Source: Chromohalobacter moromii (GTDB lineage: Bacteria; Pseudomonadota; Gammaproteobacteria; Pseudomonadales; Halomonadaceae). Taken from it: DNA of 64,000 nucleotides. Each line of letters opens with the position of its first letter. The stretch's first letter is position 1. The translations under genes and the position numbers were made by a program. This document shows, in pieces, positions 18,500 to 27,356 of this stretch. The notes beneath the pieces were generated by a model. It worked only from the letters and a program-made list of their open reading frames with translations, was not told the DNA's origin and ran no database searches. The stretch lies in the NCBI RefSeq assembly GCF_023091865.1, contig NZ_JAHXDI010000002.1, forward strand, positions 372,001-436,000, written 5' to 3'.

Positions 18500-19897
18500 T
18501 CAGCACGGTGTCTCGGCATTCCTGCGGGTGTAATAGAACCAAGTCAGGCTCATGCAGATCACATAGAAGACGATGAAGCCGTAGAGTGCCGCTTCCGCTC
18601 CGCCGGTCAATGCGATGGAACTGCCGAAGGTCTTGGGGATGAAGAAGGCACCGTAGGCGGCGATCGCCGAGGTGAAGCCGATGGTTGCCGCTGATTCCTT
18701 GTCGCCCTGTTGGCGTTGCGCCGCACTATCAAGATTCGGCATAAGGCGCGCCACCTCCTGACGGAAGATCTCGGGAATCATCTGGAAGGTGCTGGCATTG
18801 CCCACCCCGGTAAAGAAGAACAGCAGCAGGAACATGGCGAAGAAGCCCCAGAAAGCGCCCGGCTGGTCCTTGATGCCGAGGAAGAACAGCACCCCGGCGA
18901 CACAGGCGATCATACCGGCGAACACCCACAGTGTGACCCGGGCGCCGCCGAAGCGATCCGAGACCCAGCCGGTGCCGGCACGCGACAGCGCCCCCACCAG
19001 TGGCCCCAGGAAGGCGAATTTGAGTACGTCGACCTCGGGGAACTGATTGGCTGCCAGCAACGGAAAACCAGCCGAATAACCGATGAAGCTGCCGAAGGTA
19101 CCGGTATAGAGCATGCACATCAGCCAGTTGTGCTTGCGTTTGAAGATGACTGACTGATCCTTGAACGAGGAGCGCGCGCTGGCGATATCGTTCATGCCGA
19201 ACCAGGCTGCCGCGGTACCGAGCAGGATGAACGGCAGCCAGATGAAGCCGGCGTTCTGCAACCACAGGCGCTGGGTGTCCCCCAGCGTCTGCGGCTCACC
19301 GCCCAGCGCACCGAAGACCCCGGCGGTGATCACCAGCGGCACCACGAACTGCATGACGCTGACCCCCAGGTTGCCCAGCCCGGCATTGAGCGCCAGGGCG
19401 TTGCCCTTCTCGCGCTTGGGATAGAAAAACGAGATGTTGGCCATGCTGGAAGCGAAGTTGCCGCCGCCGAACCCGCATAGTAGTGCCACAATCAACATGA
19501 CCAGATAGGGGGTGTCCGGGTTCTGCACCGCAAAGCCGATCCACAGCGCCGGCAGCGCCAGCGAGGCGGTCGACAGCGCGGTAAAGCGTCGGCCGCCGAC
19601 GATTGGCACCATGAAACTGTAGAAGATGCGCAGTGTGGCGCCGGACAAACCCGGTAGCGCGGCCAGCCAGAACAACTGGTTGGAGGTGTAGTCGAAACCC
19701 ACCTGGGGCAGTTTGGCGACCACCACCGACCAGACCATCCATACGCAGAAGGCCAGCAGCAGACAGAAAATGGAGATCCACAGGTTGCGGGTGGCAATGG
19801 ACTTGCCGACGCTCCCCCAGAACTCGGTGTCCTCGGGTCGCCAGTCGGTGAGTACCCGCGACTGCTCACCTTTGTGTAGCGTGTTGTCCATGGACAT
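18500..19897 (-). CDS. narK2: NarK-family nitrate/nitrite transporter (NarK2 type)
   Basis: This 465-residue major facilitator protein has about 12 membrane helices. It carries the nitrate signature stretches GFGGGNFASSMANISFFYP and ALNAGLGNLGVSVMQF. It belongs to the type II NarK group associated with nitrate/nitrite exchange. The start at 19897 (MSMDNTLHKG) follows AGGAGATAACGAGC. The frame extends far upstream to 20665, but that part overlaps narK1 in another frame. It follows narK1 after 68 bases and probably shares its promoter. Confidence 0.9.
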   Translation of the reverse strand: MSMDNTLHKGEQSRVLTDWRPEDTEFWGSVGKSIATRNLWISIFCLLLAFCVWMVWSVVVAKLPQVGFDYTSNQLFWLAALPGLSGATLRIFYSFMVPIVGGRRFTALSTASLALPALWIGFAVQNPDTPYLVMLIVALLCGFGGGNFASSMANISFFYPKREKGNALALNAGLGNLGVSVMQFVVPLVITAGVFGALGGEPQTLGDTQRLWLQNAGFIWLPFILLGTAAAWFGMNDIASARSSFKDQSVIFKRKHNWLMCMLYTGTFGSFIGYSAGFPLLAANQFPEVDVLKFAFLGPLVGALSRAGTGWVSDRFGGARVTLWVFAGMIACVAGVLFFLGIKDQPGAFWGFFAMFLLLFFFTGVGNASTFQMIPEIFRQEVARLMPNLDSAAQRQQGDKESAATIGFTSAIAAYGAFFIPKTFGSSIALTGGAEAALYGFIVFYVICMSLTWFYYTRRNAETPC

Positions 19898-19965
19898 GCT
19901 CGTTATCTCCTGATAGTTGCTCTTGGCGACCGGGGCCCAGCGCTCCGGTTGCACCGTTTTCGTGG

Positions 19966-21318
19966 TTAGGTTCGGGCATCCGTCTCCCCGGTCTTCCGAC
20001 GGTTTCCGCCCGGCGATTCCTGGACTTCCGGCAGGTATCGATAGCGCTCCTCCGAGAGCTCGGGGATGCGCCGGCGCTCCATGCGCCGGATCGCCATGTG
20101 CATCCAGACCAGGGAAACGGCGACGAGCACGAACATCACCATGTAGGAGGTGGTCCACACGCCCGTGAGGTCGAGTACGATTCCGAAGGTAATGGGCAGG
20201 AAAAAGCCACCCAGGCCGCCGATCATACCCACCAGACCACCGACGGAGCCGACGTGATTCGGGTAGTAGACGGGGATGTGCTTGTAGACGGCCGCCTTGC
20301 CCAGGGACATGAAGAAACCGAGCAACACCGTGAGCACTACCACGCCCCACAGAGGCATCGCCAAACTGAACTCGATCAGGCCTTCCTTGCCCTGAATAGC
20401 GTATCGAGTCTCCGGGTAGGCGAGCAGGAACAGGCATACCAGCGAGACAATGAAGGTCAGATACATTACCGCGCGGGCACCGAAACGATCGGAGAGGTAG
20501 CCGCCAAAGGCCCGGAACACGCTTGCCGGCAGCGAATACAGCGCCGTGAGAGTGCCGGCGACCGCGATGCTCACGTCGTAAGCGCCGACGTAGTAGCGCG
20601 GCAGGTAGGAGGCGAGGGCGACGAAGCCGCCAAACACGAAGAAGTAGTAGAGCGCGAAGCGCCATACCTGGGGGTGACGCAAAGGCTCGAGTTGGGTGAG
20701 TGCGGAGGTGCCATGTGCGCCGGCACGGCGACGGGCCATCGTCATCGGGTCTTCCTTGGTGAATACCCAGAAAACCACCGCCATGATCGCCAGGACCACG
20801 GCGTAGATCACCGCCGTGTGCTCCCAGCCGAGGGCGATCAGCAGAAACGGGGCACCGAAATTGGTGATCGCCGCGCCCACGTTACCGGCGCCGAAGATCC
20901 CCAGTGCGGTGCCTTGGTGCTCTTCCTCGAACCAGTAGGAGGTGTAGGCAATCCCTACGATGAACGACCCGCCGGCCAGACCCACACCGAGCGCGGCGAT
21001 CAGGAACATCCAGTAGGTCTCCACATAGGAGAGCAGGAATACGCACACCGAGGTCACGAGCATGAGGATGCTGAACACCCGGCGGCCGCCGAGTTGTTCG
21101 GTCCAGATACCGAGGAAGATCCGGCTGATGGAGCCGGTCAGCACAGGGGTTGCGACCAGGATGCCGAACTCCGTCTCGCTGAGGCCGAGATCCTGCTTGA
21201 TCCTCACGCCGATAATCGAAAAAATCGTCCACACCGCAAAGCACACGGTGAACGCTACAGTGCTCAGCGACAGTGCCCGATACTGATCGGGCCTCGTTAC
21301 GCCTTCCAGATTCTTCAT
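19966..21318 (-). CDS. narK1: NarK-family nitrate transporter (NarK1 type)
   Basis: This 450-residue 12-helix transporter begins MKNLEGVTRPDQYRALSLST and shows the nitrate-porter motif GAGNVGAAITNFGAPFL and the second glycine-rich segment GGLVGMIGGLGGFFLPI. Type I NarK proteins are thought to act as nitrate/proton symporters. It opens the narK1-narK2 unit, divergent from narXL. An FNR-type box and NarL site lie in the 323-base intergenic region. Its promoter region resembles that of narG. Confidence 0.9.
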   Translation of the reverse strand: MKNLEGVTRPDQYRALSLSTVAFTVCFAVWTIFSIIGVRIKQDLGLSETEFGILVATPVLTGSISRIFLGIWTEQLGGRRVFSILMLVTSVCVFLLSYVETYWMFLIAALGVGLAGGSFIVGIAYTSYWFEEEHQGTALGIFGAGNVGAAITNFGAPFLLIALGWEHTAVIYAVVLAIMAVVFWVFTKEDPMTMARRRAGAHGTSALTQLEPLRHPQVWRFALYYFFVFGGFVALASYLPRYYVGAYDVSIAVAGTLTALYSLPASVFRAFGGYLSDRFGARAVMYLTFIVSLVCLFLLAYPETRYAIQGKEGLIEFSLAMPLWGVVVLTVLLGFFMSLGKAAVYKHIPVYYPNHVGSVGGLVGMIGGLGGFFLPITFGIVLDLTGVWTTSYMVMFVLVAVSLVWMHMAIRRMERRRIPELSEERYRYLPEVQESPGGNRRKTGETDART

Positions 21319-21391
21319 GATAGCCTTCCTGACACGAAAGAAATGATCGAGTGGGATTCAGGACGAGAACGGATAATATGCTTGACTTGTT

Positions 21392-21473
21392 GGCTTGCCA
21401 TCGCGAGCCCTCCCGCTGGAACCTGAGGCCACCATAGGCACGGTGCACTCGACCGTTGTTGACGCGAATCAAG
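21392..21473 (-). promoter_or_regulatory. narK1 promoter region, similar to narG promoter
   Basis: Read on the plus strand it runs from GGCTTGCCATCGCGA through CCACCATA to the FNR-type box. The narG region 31585-31666 has the same order with GGCTTGCCATGGCGA and CCACCATA. On the transcribed strand CCACCATA gives a TATGGT -10 element at suitable distance from the box. Confidence 0.55.
21459..21472 (-). promoter_or_regulatory. FNR/ANR box upstream of narK1
   Basis: TTGACGCGAATCAA matches the FNR consensus at nine of ten positions and lies 147 bases before the narK1 start. Confidence 0.7.
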
Positions 21474-21509
21474 GGAGCTCATGGGGCGGGCGGGGTAGGC
21501 TAGCGTGGC

Positions 21510-21525
21510 TACCCCCTAAGAGGTA
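21510..21525. promoter_or_regulatory. NarL 7-2-7 site between narK1 and narX
   Basis: TACCCCCTAAGAGGTA forms two inverted heptamers with a two-base gap. It lies 52 bases from the FNR box on the narX side, so it could affect either divergent unit. Confidence 0.6.
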
Positions 21526-21641
21526 GCCAGATATTTTTATTCATCGTTTTGTTTTATAAGCATTTTTAACAAGCATGGGGTCACGCTGAGGTCCGCTGAA
21601 GCGGTAGCGAGGCATAGGTGGTAGTCCCGTCTGGAGCGCGC

Positions 21642-23477
21642 ATGCCTCAGTCCATTACACGTTCATTGATCTTCCGGGCCGGCCTGGCCATGGTGGGGAT
21701 CGTCGTTCTCGCCCTGACTAGCATGCTGGGCTCGATCATGATCGCCGAGACCGCCGGCGGCGATGCCGCTGCCATCAACCAGGCCGGCACCCTGCGCATG
21801 CAGGCCTACCGGCTACTGAGTACGCGCCTGCAGGAGTCGGTGGATAGTGATGTGCTTCACCAACGGCTGGAGCACTTCGATGCCGACCTGACCAGCCCGG
21901 TCATCACCGCGTTGATTCCCGAGGATCCGCAACATCCCCTGACGAAGCGCTATGCCAGCGTGACCGAGATGTGGCAGGACATGCTGCGTCCGGCCCTGCT
22001 GGATACCGAGGCACGTCCTCCCCAGGCGCTGGCTGACCAGATCGTCCAGTTCGTCAGCGAGATAGACAATCTGGTCGGCCAGTTGCAGCGGGAAGCCGAA
22101 TCGCGCATCCAGATGCTGCGCCTGTTGCAAGGTATCGTCCTGTTCCTGACCCTGGTGCTGGTCCTCGTGGCCATGTACAAGCTGGTCAACGACGTGGTGC
22201 CGCCACTGCGCGAGCTGTTCCACGTGGTCAATCGGGTGCGTCACGGCGACTTCGCGGGACGATTGGCTTATGAAAACAACGATGAACTGGGTCTGATCTC
22301 GCGCACTATCAATCAGATGAACGAAAGTTTGTCGCGAATGTATGCGGAACTCGAGCAGCGGGTGGAGGCCAAGACAGCCGAACTCAAGCGCAGCAACGAG
22401 TCGTTGCGACTGCTCTACGAGGCCGCCCGACAGCTCAACAGCTCGACCCCGGGCAGTGAGGATTTCCGCGACGTGCTCGAGCGTCTGGAGCAGGTCACGG
22501 GCCTCGGTCCGATTACCCTGTGCTTGTCGCAGGGCGAGGCCGAGCGCGCCTATCAGCGTATTTCCACGCAGCTGGGCGATCGCCCCGATTTCTGCCAGGC
22601 CCCGGACTGCGGCCCCTGCCTGAGTGGCGAGCGTGTTCCCCCGCGGGTGCGACCGGTGGTGGTCAGCGAGTCCGACCGCCGCTATGGCGTGTTGTTGATG
22701 CAGCACCCGGCGGGAACTCCTCCACTGCGCTGGCAGATGGACCTGGTCGAGACCGTGGCGGGGCTGATCGCCACCGCTCTCTCGCTGGCGCAAAACAACG
22801 ACGAGCAGCGCCGGCTGGCCCTGATGGACGAACGTGCGGTGATCGCCCGGGAGCTGCACGACTCGCTGGCCCAGTCGCTCTCTTACCTGAAGATCCAGGT
22901 GGCGCGTCTGCAGTCGCTGATCCGACAGCAGGCTTCACCGGCCGATCAGGATGCGGTCATCGATGAGCTGCGCGAAGGTCTCAGCTCGGCCTACCGCCAG
23001 CTGCGCGAGCTGCTCAACACTTTCCGCCTGAAAATGGTCGAGCCAGGGCTCGAGGCTGCGCTCAACGAGACGGTGCGCGAATTCGCCCAGCGCGGTGAAG
23101 TGAAAATTCTGTTCGATTACGAGCTGCGGCATTGCCCGCTGACCCCCAACGAGGAGATTCATGTGCTGCAGATTGTGCGCGAGGCGCTATCTAACGTGGT
23201 TCACCACGCCAGGGCAGAGAACTGCGATATCCACTTGCAGACCACCGAATCGGGGCAGGTCAGGGTGTCTATCCGTGACGATGGGGTGGGCTTGCCCGAA
23301 CAGCACGCGCGGCTCAACCACTATGGCACCACGATCATGGACGAGCGTGCGGTCGGCCTGGGCGGCACGCTCGAGATGCACAATCGCGCCGAAGGGGGCA
23401 CGCAGGTAGTGCTGTGTTTCACCCCGCAGGTCACCGCCGGGAGCGAATCGGTTACTCTGCTGGGAGGCGTCCAATGA
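21642..23477 (+). CDS. narX: Nitrate/nitrite sensor histidine kinase NarX
   Basis: This 611-residue membrane kinase has an N-terminal helix, a periplasmic sensor with the nitrate-binding P-box (INQAGTLRMQAYRLLSTRL), a second helix near residue 175, a HAMP linker, a cysteine-bearing central module (FCQAPDCGPCLSGE), the HisKA_3 phospho-acceptor in RAVIARELHDSLAQSLSYLK and an ATPase domain with VSIRDDGVGL. It senses nitrate and phosphorylates NarL. I chose ATG 21642 with GGAG just upstream; a GTG at 21618 is possible. It overlaps narL by four bases. Confidence 0.92.
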   Translation: MPQSITRSLIFRAGLAMVGIVVLALTSMLGSIMIAETAGGDAAAINQAGTLRMQAYRLLSTRLQESVDSDVLHQRLEHFDADLTSPVITALIPEDPQHPLTKRYASVTEMWQDMLRPALLDTEARPPQALADQIVQFVSEIDNLVGQLQREAESRIQMLRLLQGIVLFLTLVLVLVAMYKLVNDVVPPLRELFHVVNRVRHGDFAGRLAYENNDELGLISRTINQMNESLSRMYAELEQRVEAKTAELKRSNESLRLLYEAARQLNSSTPGSEDFRDVLERLEQVTGLGPITLCLSQGEAERAYQRISTQLGDRPDFCQAPDCGPCLSGERVPPRVRPVVVSESDRRYGVLLMQHPAGTPPLRWQMDLVETVAGLIATALSLAQNNDEQRRLALMDERAVIARELHDSLAQSLSYLKIQVARLQSLIRQQASPADQDAVIDELREGLSSAYRQLRELLNTFRLKMVEPGLEAALNETVREFAQRGEVKILFDYELRHCPLTPNEEIHVLQIVREALSNVVHHARAENCDIHLQTTESGQVRVSIRDDGVGLPEQHARLNHYGTTIMDERAVGLGGTLEMHNRAEGGTQVVLCFTPQVTAGSESVTLLGGVQ

Positions 23478-24115
23478 GCGAAACACGCATCCTGATCGTC
23501 GACGATCATCCGCTGTTCCGGCGCGGTGTGCGCCAACTGGTCGAGATGGACCCGGGCATGACCATCGCCGGCGAGGCATCCAACGGTGTTGAGTCTGTCG
23601 AGGCGGCAGGCCAACTCGATCTCGACCTGATCCTGATGGATCTGAATATGGCCAATATGGACGGGCTCGAAGCCCTGCGCCAGATGCGCAGCAACGGCGT
23701 CGATACGCGGATCGTGATGCTCACCGTTTCTGATGCCGACGACGACGTGGTTGCCGCGCTGCGTGCCGGCGCTGATGGCTACCTGCTCAAGGATATGGAG
23801 CCCGAGGACTTGCTTGCACGTATCAAGGAGGCCGCCGAGGGCAAGCTGGTGATCAGTCCGCAGCTCGCCGCGATCCTGGCGGGTATCGTCAGTGGCGGCC
23901 GTGCGGCGCCCGCCGATGCGTTGTCGTCGCTGACATCGCGTGAGCTCGACATCCTGCGGGCGCTGGCCCGCGGCATGAGCAACAAGATGATCGCGCGACG
24001 GCTGGATATCACCGAGGGCACGGTGAAGGTTCACGTCAAGAATCTGCTCAAGAAACTCGGCCTGCGCTCGCGGGTGGAGGCGGCGGTATGGGCGGTCAAC
24101 CAGGGCGTTTCATAA
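23474..24115 (+). CDS. narL: Nitrate response regulator NarL
   Basis: This 213-residue regulator has a receiver domain (ILIVDDHPLFRRG, the phospho-acceptor aspartate in LDLILMDLNMANMDG, the lysine in GYLLKDMEPEDL) and a LuxR-type helix-turn-helix (LTSRELDILRALARGMSNKM, then TEGTVKVHVKNLLKKL). It is translationally coupled to narX through an ATGA overlap. It probably binds the 7-2-7 sites seen before narK1, narH and narG. Confidence 0.93.
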   Translation: MSETRILIVDDHPLFRRGVRQLVEMDPGMTIAGEASNGVESVEAAGQLDLDLILMDLNMANMDGLEALRQMRSNGVDTRIVMLTVSDADDDVVAALRAGADGYLLKDMEPEDLLARIKEAAEGKLVISPQLAAILAGIVSGGRAAPADALSSLTSRELDILRALARGMSNKMIARRLDITEGTVKVHVKNLLKKLGLRSRVEAAVWAVNQGVS

Positions 24116-24121
24116 GCCCAG

Positions 24122-24337
24122 CTACTCGTCGATCTTGCTCAGTGCCGAGTCCTTGTGCATGGCGATGTGATCGGTCTTGTCGCTCTGGATCCCGTATTGC
24201 GGTTCGTCCTCGCTGGCGCGGCGCCGGTGCCCCTTGTATTCGGTATCGCGGGTGTGAACGCGAATGACGCGCCCGCTGACATGGCCCGCCTCCGAGTTCC
24301 AGCGGACGCGATCGCCTACCTTGAAACGTTTAGCCAT
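24122..24337 (-). CDS. DUF2945 (HVA1-like) small protein
   Basis: This 71-residue protein matches the DUF2945 pattern: an opening KVGDRVRWNSEAGHVSGRVI, then DTEYKGHRRRASEDEPQYGI and an ending with SDKTDHIAMHK. Such proteins look like small SH3-type barrels and often occur with stress genes; no activity is established. It is convergent with narL and is followed upstream by another small minus-strand gene. Confidence 0.8.
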   Translation of the reverse strand: MAKRFKVGDRVRWNSEAGHVSGRVIRVHTRDTEYKGHRRRASEDEPQYGIQSDKTDHIAMHKDSALSKIDE

Positions 24338-24397
24338 GTTGGCCCTCCATTGCGAGGATTAGTGGAGTTGCTGCATCCAGCATAGACCTCTGTCGGA

Positions 24398-24802
24398 TTA
24401 CTGAATATCGACGGCATCGCCACGGCGGTCGAACGCCAGGAAGTTATCGATGCTGCCCATCTGCAAGGCTTCGACCATGCGCTGAAGGGGGCGTTCGGCC
24501 TCTTCGCTGGTCGGCGGGTTCGTGCCGTCACCGGCCAGGGCGGCGACAAAGACGATGTCCCAGGCCACGCCAGTGAGTCGGGATTCCACGACCAGCGATT
24601 CCATGTCGCTCAGTTCATCCAGCGTCTTGTCGACGCACAGGGCCGGTGTCAGCACGCCGCCTTCACCCTGTTCGAAGCGTTCGCGCTGCTGGGCGTCAGG
24701 GTTGTCGGGCAGTTCGGCCCTGGCGAAGACGAATAGCAGGCGCTGGGGAGCGGGCTGGCTGTGCACCTCGGTTAGAAGCTCTGTGTAGCTGGCAATCGCC
24801 AT
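24398..24802 (-). CDS. Conserved hypothetical protein (often mislabelled ribonucleotide reductase subunit)
   Basis: This 134-residue soluble protein has the conserved blocks PQRLLFVFARAELPD, LTPALCVDKTLDEL, WDIVFVAALAG and QRMVEALQMGSIDNFLAFDR. I recall relatives carried in databases as ribonucleotide reductase alpha subunit, but nothing here resembles that enzyme. An FNR-type box lies 117 bases upstream of the start (24913-24926), which suggests anaerobic expression. Function is unknown. Confidence 0.75.
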   Translation of the reverse strand: MAIASYTELLTEVHSQPAPQRLLFVFARAELPDNPDAQQRERFEQGEGGVLTPALCVDKTLDELSDMESLVVESRLTGVAWDIVFVAALAGDGTNPPTSEEAERPLQRMVEALQMGSIDNFLAFDRRGDAVDIQ

Positions 24803-24912
24803 ATGGCTTTCCTCAAGAGAATGTTGGCTGGCAGCGCTCGAGCCGATCCACCGGGAAGGTGCTCGAAGCAGTATTCTGGTGGGTACTGTGCGGCTTTCAT
24901 GGAGATGAGGGA

Positions 24913-24926
24913 TTGACTCGAGTCAA
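24913..24926 (-). promoter_or_regulatory. FNR/ANR box upstream of the 24398-24802 gene
   Basis: TTGACTCGAGTCAA is a perfect palindrome and matches the FNR consensus at eight of ten positions. It lies in the 210-base gap between two minus-strand genes. Confidence 0.6.
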
Positions 24927-25012
24927 CTGGTGGCCCGACGGGCGGCAAGCGCAACCTCTTGGCACGCCCCGGCCGCGTTCATTGCGGCCAGGGGCGCGTA
25001 TGAATCGACTGG

Positions 25013-25333
25013 CTACGCCGGGTCGGTGATGTCCTCGATCCAGGTCAGCGCCGCCACGGCCTGGGGGAAGCCCAGGGTAGGAATCGAGAGCAGGGCGACC
25101 TGCTTGAGCGCCTCGGGAGGCACCGACTCTTCCAATCCCCGGCGCGCATGAGAGTGCACGGCGCCTTCGGATCCCGCGCCAATGGCCAGGGCCAGCTTGA
25201 CGAGCCGGGTCGTCGTCGCGTCAAGCGGGCCGGCCTCGGCACAGGCCTTGCCGAGTTCAGCGTAGGCCTTCCAGATCTGCGGGTGACGTTTGGCCACGGC
25301 ACCTGCTTCCGAGGGTAATTGCTGTTCATCCAT
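25013..25333 (-). CDS. AhpD/carboxymuconolactone decarboxylase-like protein without the usual cysteines
   Basis: This 106-residue helical protein has the family core LVKLALAIGAGSEGAVHSHARRGLE and ALLSIPTLGFPQAVAAL. AhpD-type members use a CxxC pair for peroxide reduction, and the decarboxylases keep related residues. Here the loop reads EGAVHSH and there is no cysteine there, so redox activity of the AhpD type is unlikely. It sits between an FNR-box gene and the antiporter, and the box at 25454 could also serve it. Confidence 0.75.
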   Translation of the reverse strand: MDEQQLPSEAGAVAKRHPQIWKAYAELGKACAEAGPLDATTTRLVKLALAIGAGSEGAVHSHARRGLEESVPPEALKQVALLSIPTLGFPQAVAALTWIEDITDPA

Positions 25334-25453
25334 GGTGTAGGCTCCCGGTCGTTTCCTGAATATTGGCTAGCGCATGGCTCGCTCCTACAGCATAGCGTTT
25401 ACCATTCGACACGCGACACAGCTCCACACTGACCGGTCCGGCTCATGGCCTTG

Positions 25454-25467
25454 ATGACTTCAATCAA
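25454..25467 (+). promoter_or_regulatory. FNR/ANR box between AhpD-like gene and antiporter
   Basis: ATGACTTCAATCAA on the plus strand (reverse TTGATTGAAGTCAT) matches the FNR consensus well. Its centre is 63 bases before the ATG at 25524, close to the 66-base spacing at ubiT, ubiU and the HemN-like gene, which suggests it drives the plus-strand unit. Confidence 0.55.
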
Positions 25468-25523
25468 TATCGGGTGAATATCCAACGATACTGCGTAACA
25501 AAACACTGTTTTAGGAGTAAGAT

Positions 25524-25691
25524 ATGCAGCAATTCTCCTGCGCGCCACTTATGCGCGACAGGGGGCACCAGGGCAACGACGGCGAACGTGGCTCTCTTGG
25601 AGGATTGCCAACGGATTGTAGAGACGCCGCATGGCAGCCGAGAGCTACTGGTGACAACTTTCTTAGTGACCTATCCGGCCCCGCCAACACC
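25524..25691 (+). promoter_or_regulatory. Structured leader / possible in-frame N-terminal extension before the antiporter
   Basis: An ATG at 25524 has a strong AGGAG six bases ahead and is in frame with the antiporter, adding 56 hydrophilic residues that I do not recognise. The same bases can fold: 25588-25596 pairs with 25640-25648 (nine pairs with one G-U), CACCA 25566-25570 pairs with 25649-25653 around a 17-base bulge, and TTGG 25597-25600 pairs with CCAA 25608-25611. CCTG-CGCG near 25537-25562 forms a separate stem. It is either a regulatory leader or a coding extension. Confidence 0.4.
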
Positions 25692-27311
25692 ATGGACATA
25701 CTCAATCTCGTTTTTCTGCTCACCCTGGCCGTCGGCGTCAGCCGAATACTGGCCAACATCATCCCCTTGCCCCTGCCTATCCTGCAGATCCTGATGGGCT
25801 GCCTGCTGGCTTCACCGCTTTTCGGGATGGAAGTCGAGCTGGACCCCGAGATCTTCATGATGCTGTTCATTCCGCCGTTGCTGTTCTACGATGGCTGGAA
25901 GATTCCCAAGAAGGAGTTCACCGATCACGGCGGGCAGATCGCCGCCATGTCGCTGCTGCTGGTGCTGGTCACTGTGGTGGCGGTCGGTTACTTCATCCAC
26001 TGGCTGTTGCCTTCGATTCCGCTGGCGGCCAGTTTCGCGCTGGCCGCGATCCTGTCGCCCACCGATGCGCTGTCGGTGATCGCCATCGCCCAGGGGCGCC
26101 TGCCGCGCCATATGTCGCACCAGCTGGAAGGCGAGGCGATGATGAACGACGCCACGGGGCTGGTCTCGTTCAAGATAGCCATCGCGGCCGCCATGACCGG
26201 CGGCTTCTCGTTGCTCTCCGTGTCCGGCGAGTTCCTGATGGTGGCGTTGGGTGGCCTGCTGATCGGTGGCGCGCTGAGCTGGACGGTTGGCAAGATCAAA
26301 CAGTGGATGACCGCGCGCAACCTCTATGATCCGGCCACCTACGTGGTCACCATCCTGTTGCTGCCGTTCGCGGCGTTCTACCTTGCCGAGCATGCCGGCA
26401 TGTCGGGCATTCTCTCGGCGGTGGCCGCCGGCATGGTGCAGAGTCGTGTCGACATGCTGCCGGTGAAGACCAGCACCCGCATCCTAAATCGCAGCATCTG
26501 GGAAATGCTCGACTTCACCTTCAACGGCGTGGTGTTCCTGCTGCTCGGGCTGCAGTTCCCCGGCATCGTCGAGCGCGTGTGGGCGGATTCCGCCACGCAG
26601 AGCTACGCGATGGGTACGCTGGTGCTCTACGCCGTCGTGCTCATGGCGCTGCTGCTGGCGATCCGCTTTGCCTTCATCTATGCCTACCACTGGATCGAGA
26701 CCCGCCTGCTCAAGCCGCGAGCCAAGGGCGGAGAGAACCAGCCGCTGCTGTTGATCACCACTCTTAGCTCGGTGGCCGGCGTGCGTGGGGCAATTACCCT
26801 CGCCGGCGTGCTTTCGGTGCCGTTGTTCATCAATGGCGCGTCTTTTCCCGGGCGCGACCTGATGATCTTTCTGGCGGCCGCGGTGATTATCCTGTCGTTG
26901 CTGATCGGCGCGCTGGGCATTCCCTACTTTTTGAAATTCCTGTCGCTGAACGACCTCAAGGAGCACGAACGCGAGTTGCTGAAGGCACGGCAGATCGCCT
27001 CCCAGGCCGCTGTCGACTGGCTGGAAGAGTGGTCAAAGGCACAATCGAGCGACGAGCCCGAACCGAAAGGATCGGTGACGGCCCGGATCATCGATTCCTA
27101 TCGTCAGGAAATGCAGGCGATGGCGATGGAACGTGACGATCGGGCCGACCAGGCGCATCAGCTTCACCAACTGGAAACGGATTTGCGCATCCGAGCCATT
27201 CAAGCCCAGCGCAAGGAACTCTATCGGTTGCGCAAGCGGCGGCATATCGATGAACAGATGCTGCAGACCCTGATTCGCGAACTGGATTACGAAGAGGCTG
27301 CGCTTCAGTAG
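25692..27311 (+). CDS. CPA1-family Na+/H+ antiporter (NhaP/YjcE type)
   Basis: The 539-residue product has about 12 membrane helices and CPA1 landmarks: FIPPLLFYDGWKIPKKEF, SPTDALSVIAIAQGRLP, LEGEAMMNDATGLVSFKIA with the ion-binding ND pair, and GVRGAITLAGVLSVPL. A cytoplasmic tail of about 130 residues has coiled-coil character. It likely exports Na+ in exchange for protons, useful in a halophile. Homologues start near MDILNLVFLL, so I use 25692 although this ATG lacks a Shine-Dalgarno; 25524 is the alternative. Confidence 0.85.
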   Translation: MDILNLVFLLTLAVGVSRILANIIPLPLPILQILMGCLLASPLFGMEVELDPEIFMMLFIPPLLFYDGWKIPKKEFTDHGGQIAAMSLLLVLVTVVAVGYFIHWLLPSIPLAASFALAAILSPTDALSVIAIAQGRLPRHMSHQLEGEAMMNDATGLVSFKIAIAAAMTGGFSLLSVSGEFLMVALGGLLIGGALSWTVGKIKQWMTARNLYDPATYVVTILLLPFAAFYLAEHAGMSGILSAVAAGMVQSRVDMLPVKTSTRILNRSIWEMLDFTFNGVVFLLLGLQFPGIVERVWADSATQSYAMGTLVLYAVVLMALLLAIRFAFIYAYHWIETRLLKPRAKGGENQPLLLITTLSSVAGVRGAITLAGVLSVPLFINGASFPGRDLMIFLAAAVIILSLLIGALGIPYFLKFLSLNDLKEHERELLKARQIASQAAVDWLEEWSKAQSSDEPEPKGSVTARIIDSYRQEMQAMAMERDDRADQAHQLHQLETDLRIRAIQAQRKELYRLRKRRHIDEQMLQTLIRELDYEEAALQ

Positions 27312-27320
27312 GCATGGGAA

Positions 27321-27348
27321 AGCCAGTCGCCATGGCGACTGGCTTTTT
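27321..27348 (+). terminator. Intrinsic terminator of the antiporter gene
   Basis: A perfect 24-base palindrome with arms AGCCAGTCGCC begins ten bases after the stop codon and is followed by TTTTT, a classic rho-independent terminator. Confidence 0.9.
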
Positions 27349-27356
27349 CGTCAGGA

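Noticed and set aside
19898-20665. N-terminal extension of the narK2 frame (256 extra codons)
   Set aside because: It overlaps narK1 out of frame. The ATG at 19897 has a proper ribosome site and matches the family start.
20098-21426. Long plus-strand frame opposite narK1
   Set aside because: Rich in His, Glu, Gln and Gly with no domain pattern, as expected for the complement of a membrane protein gene.
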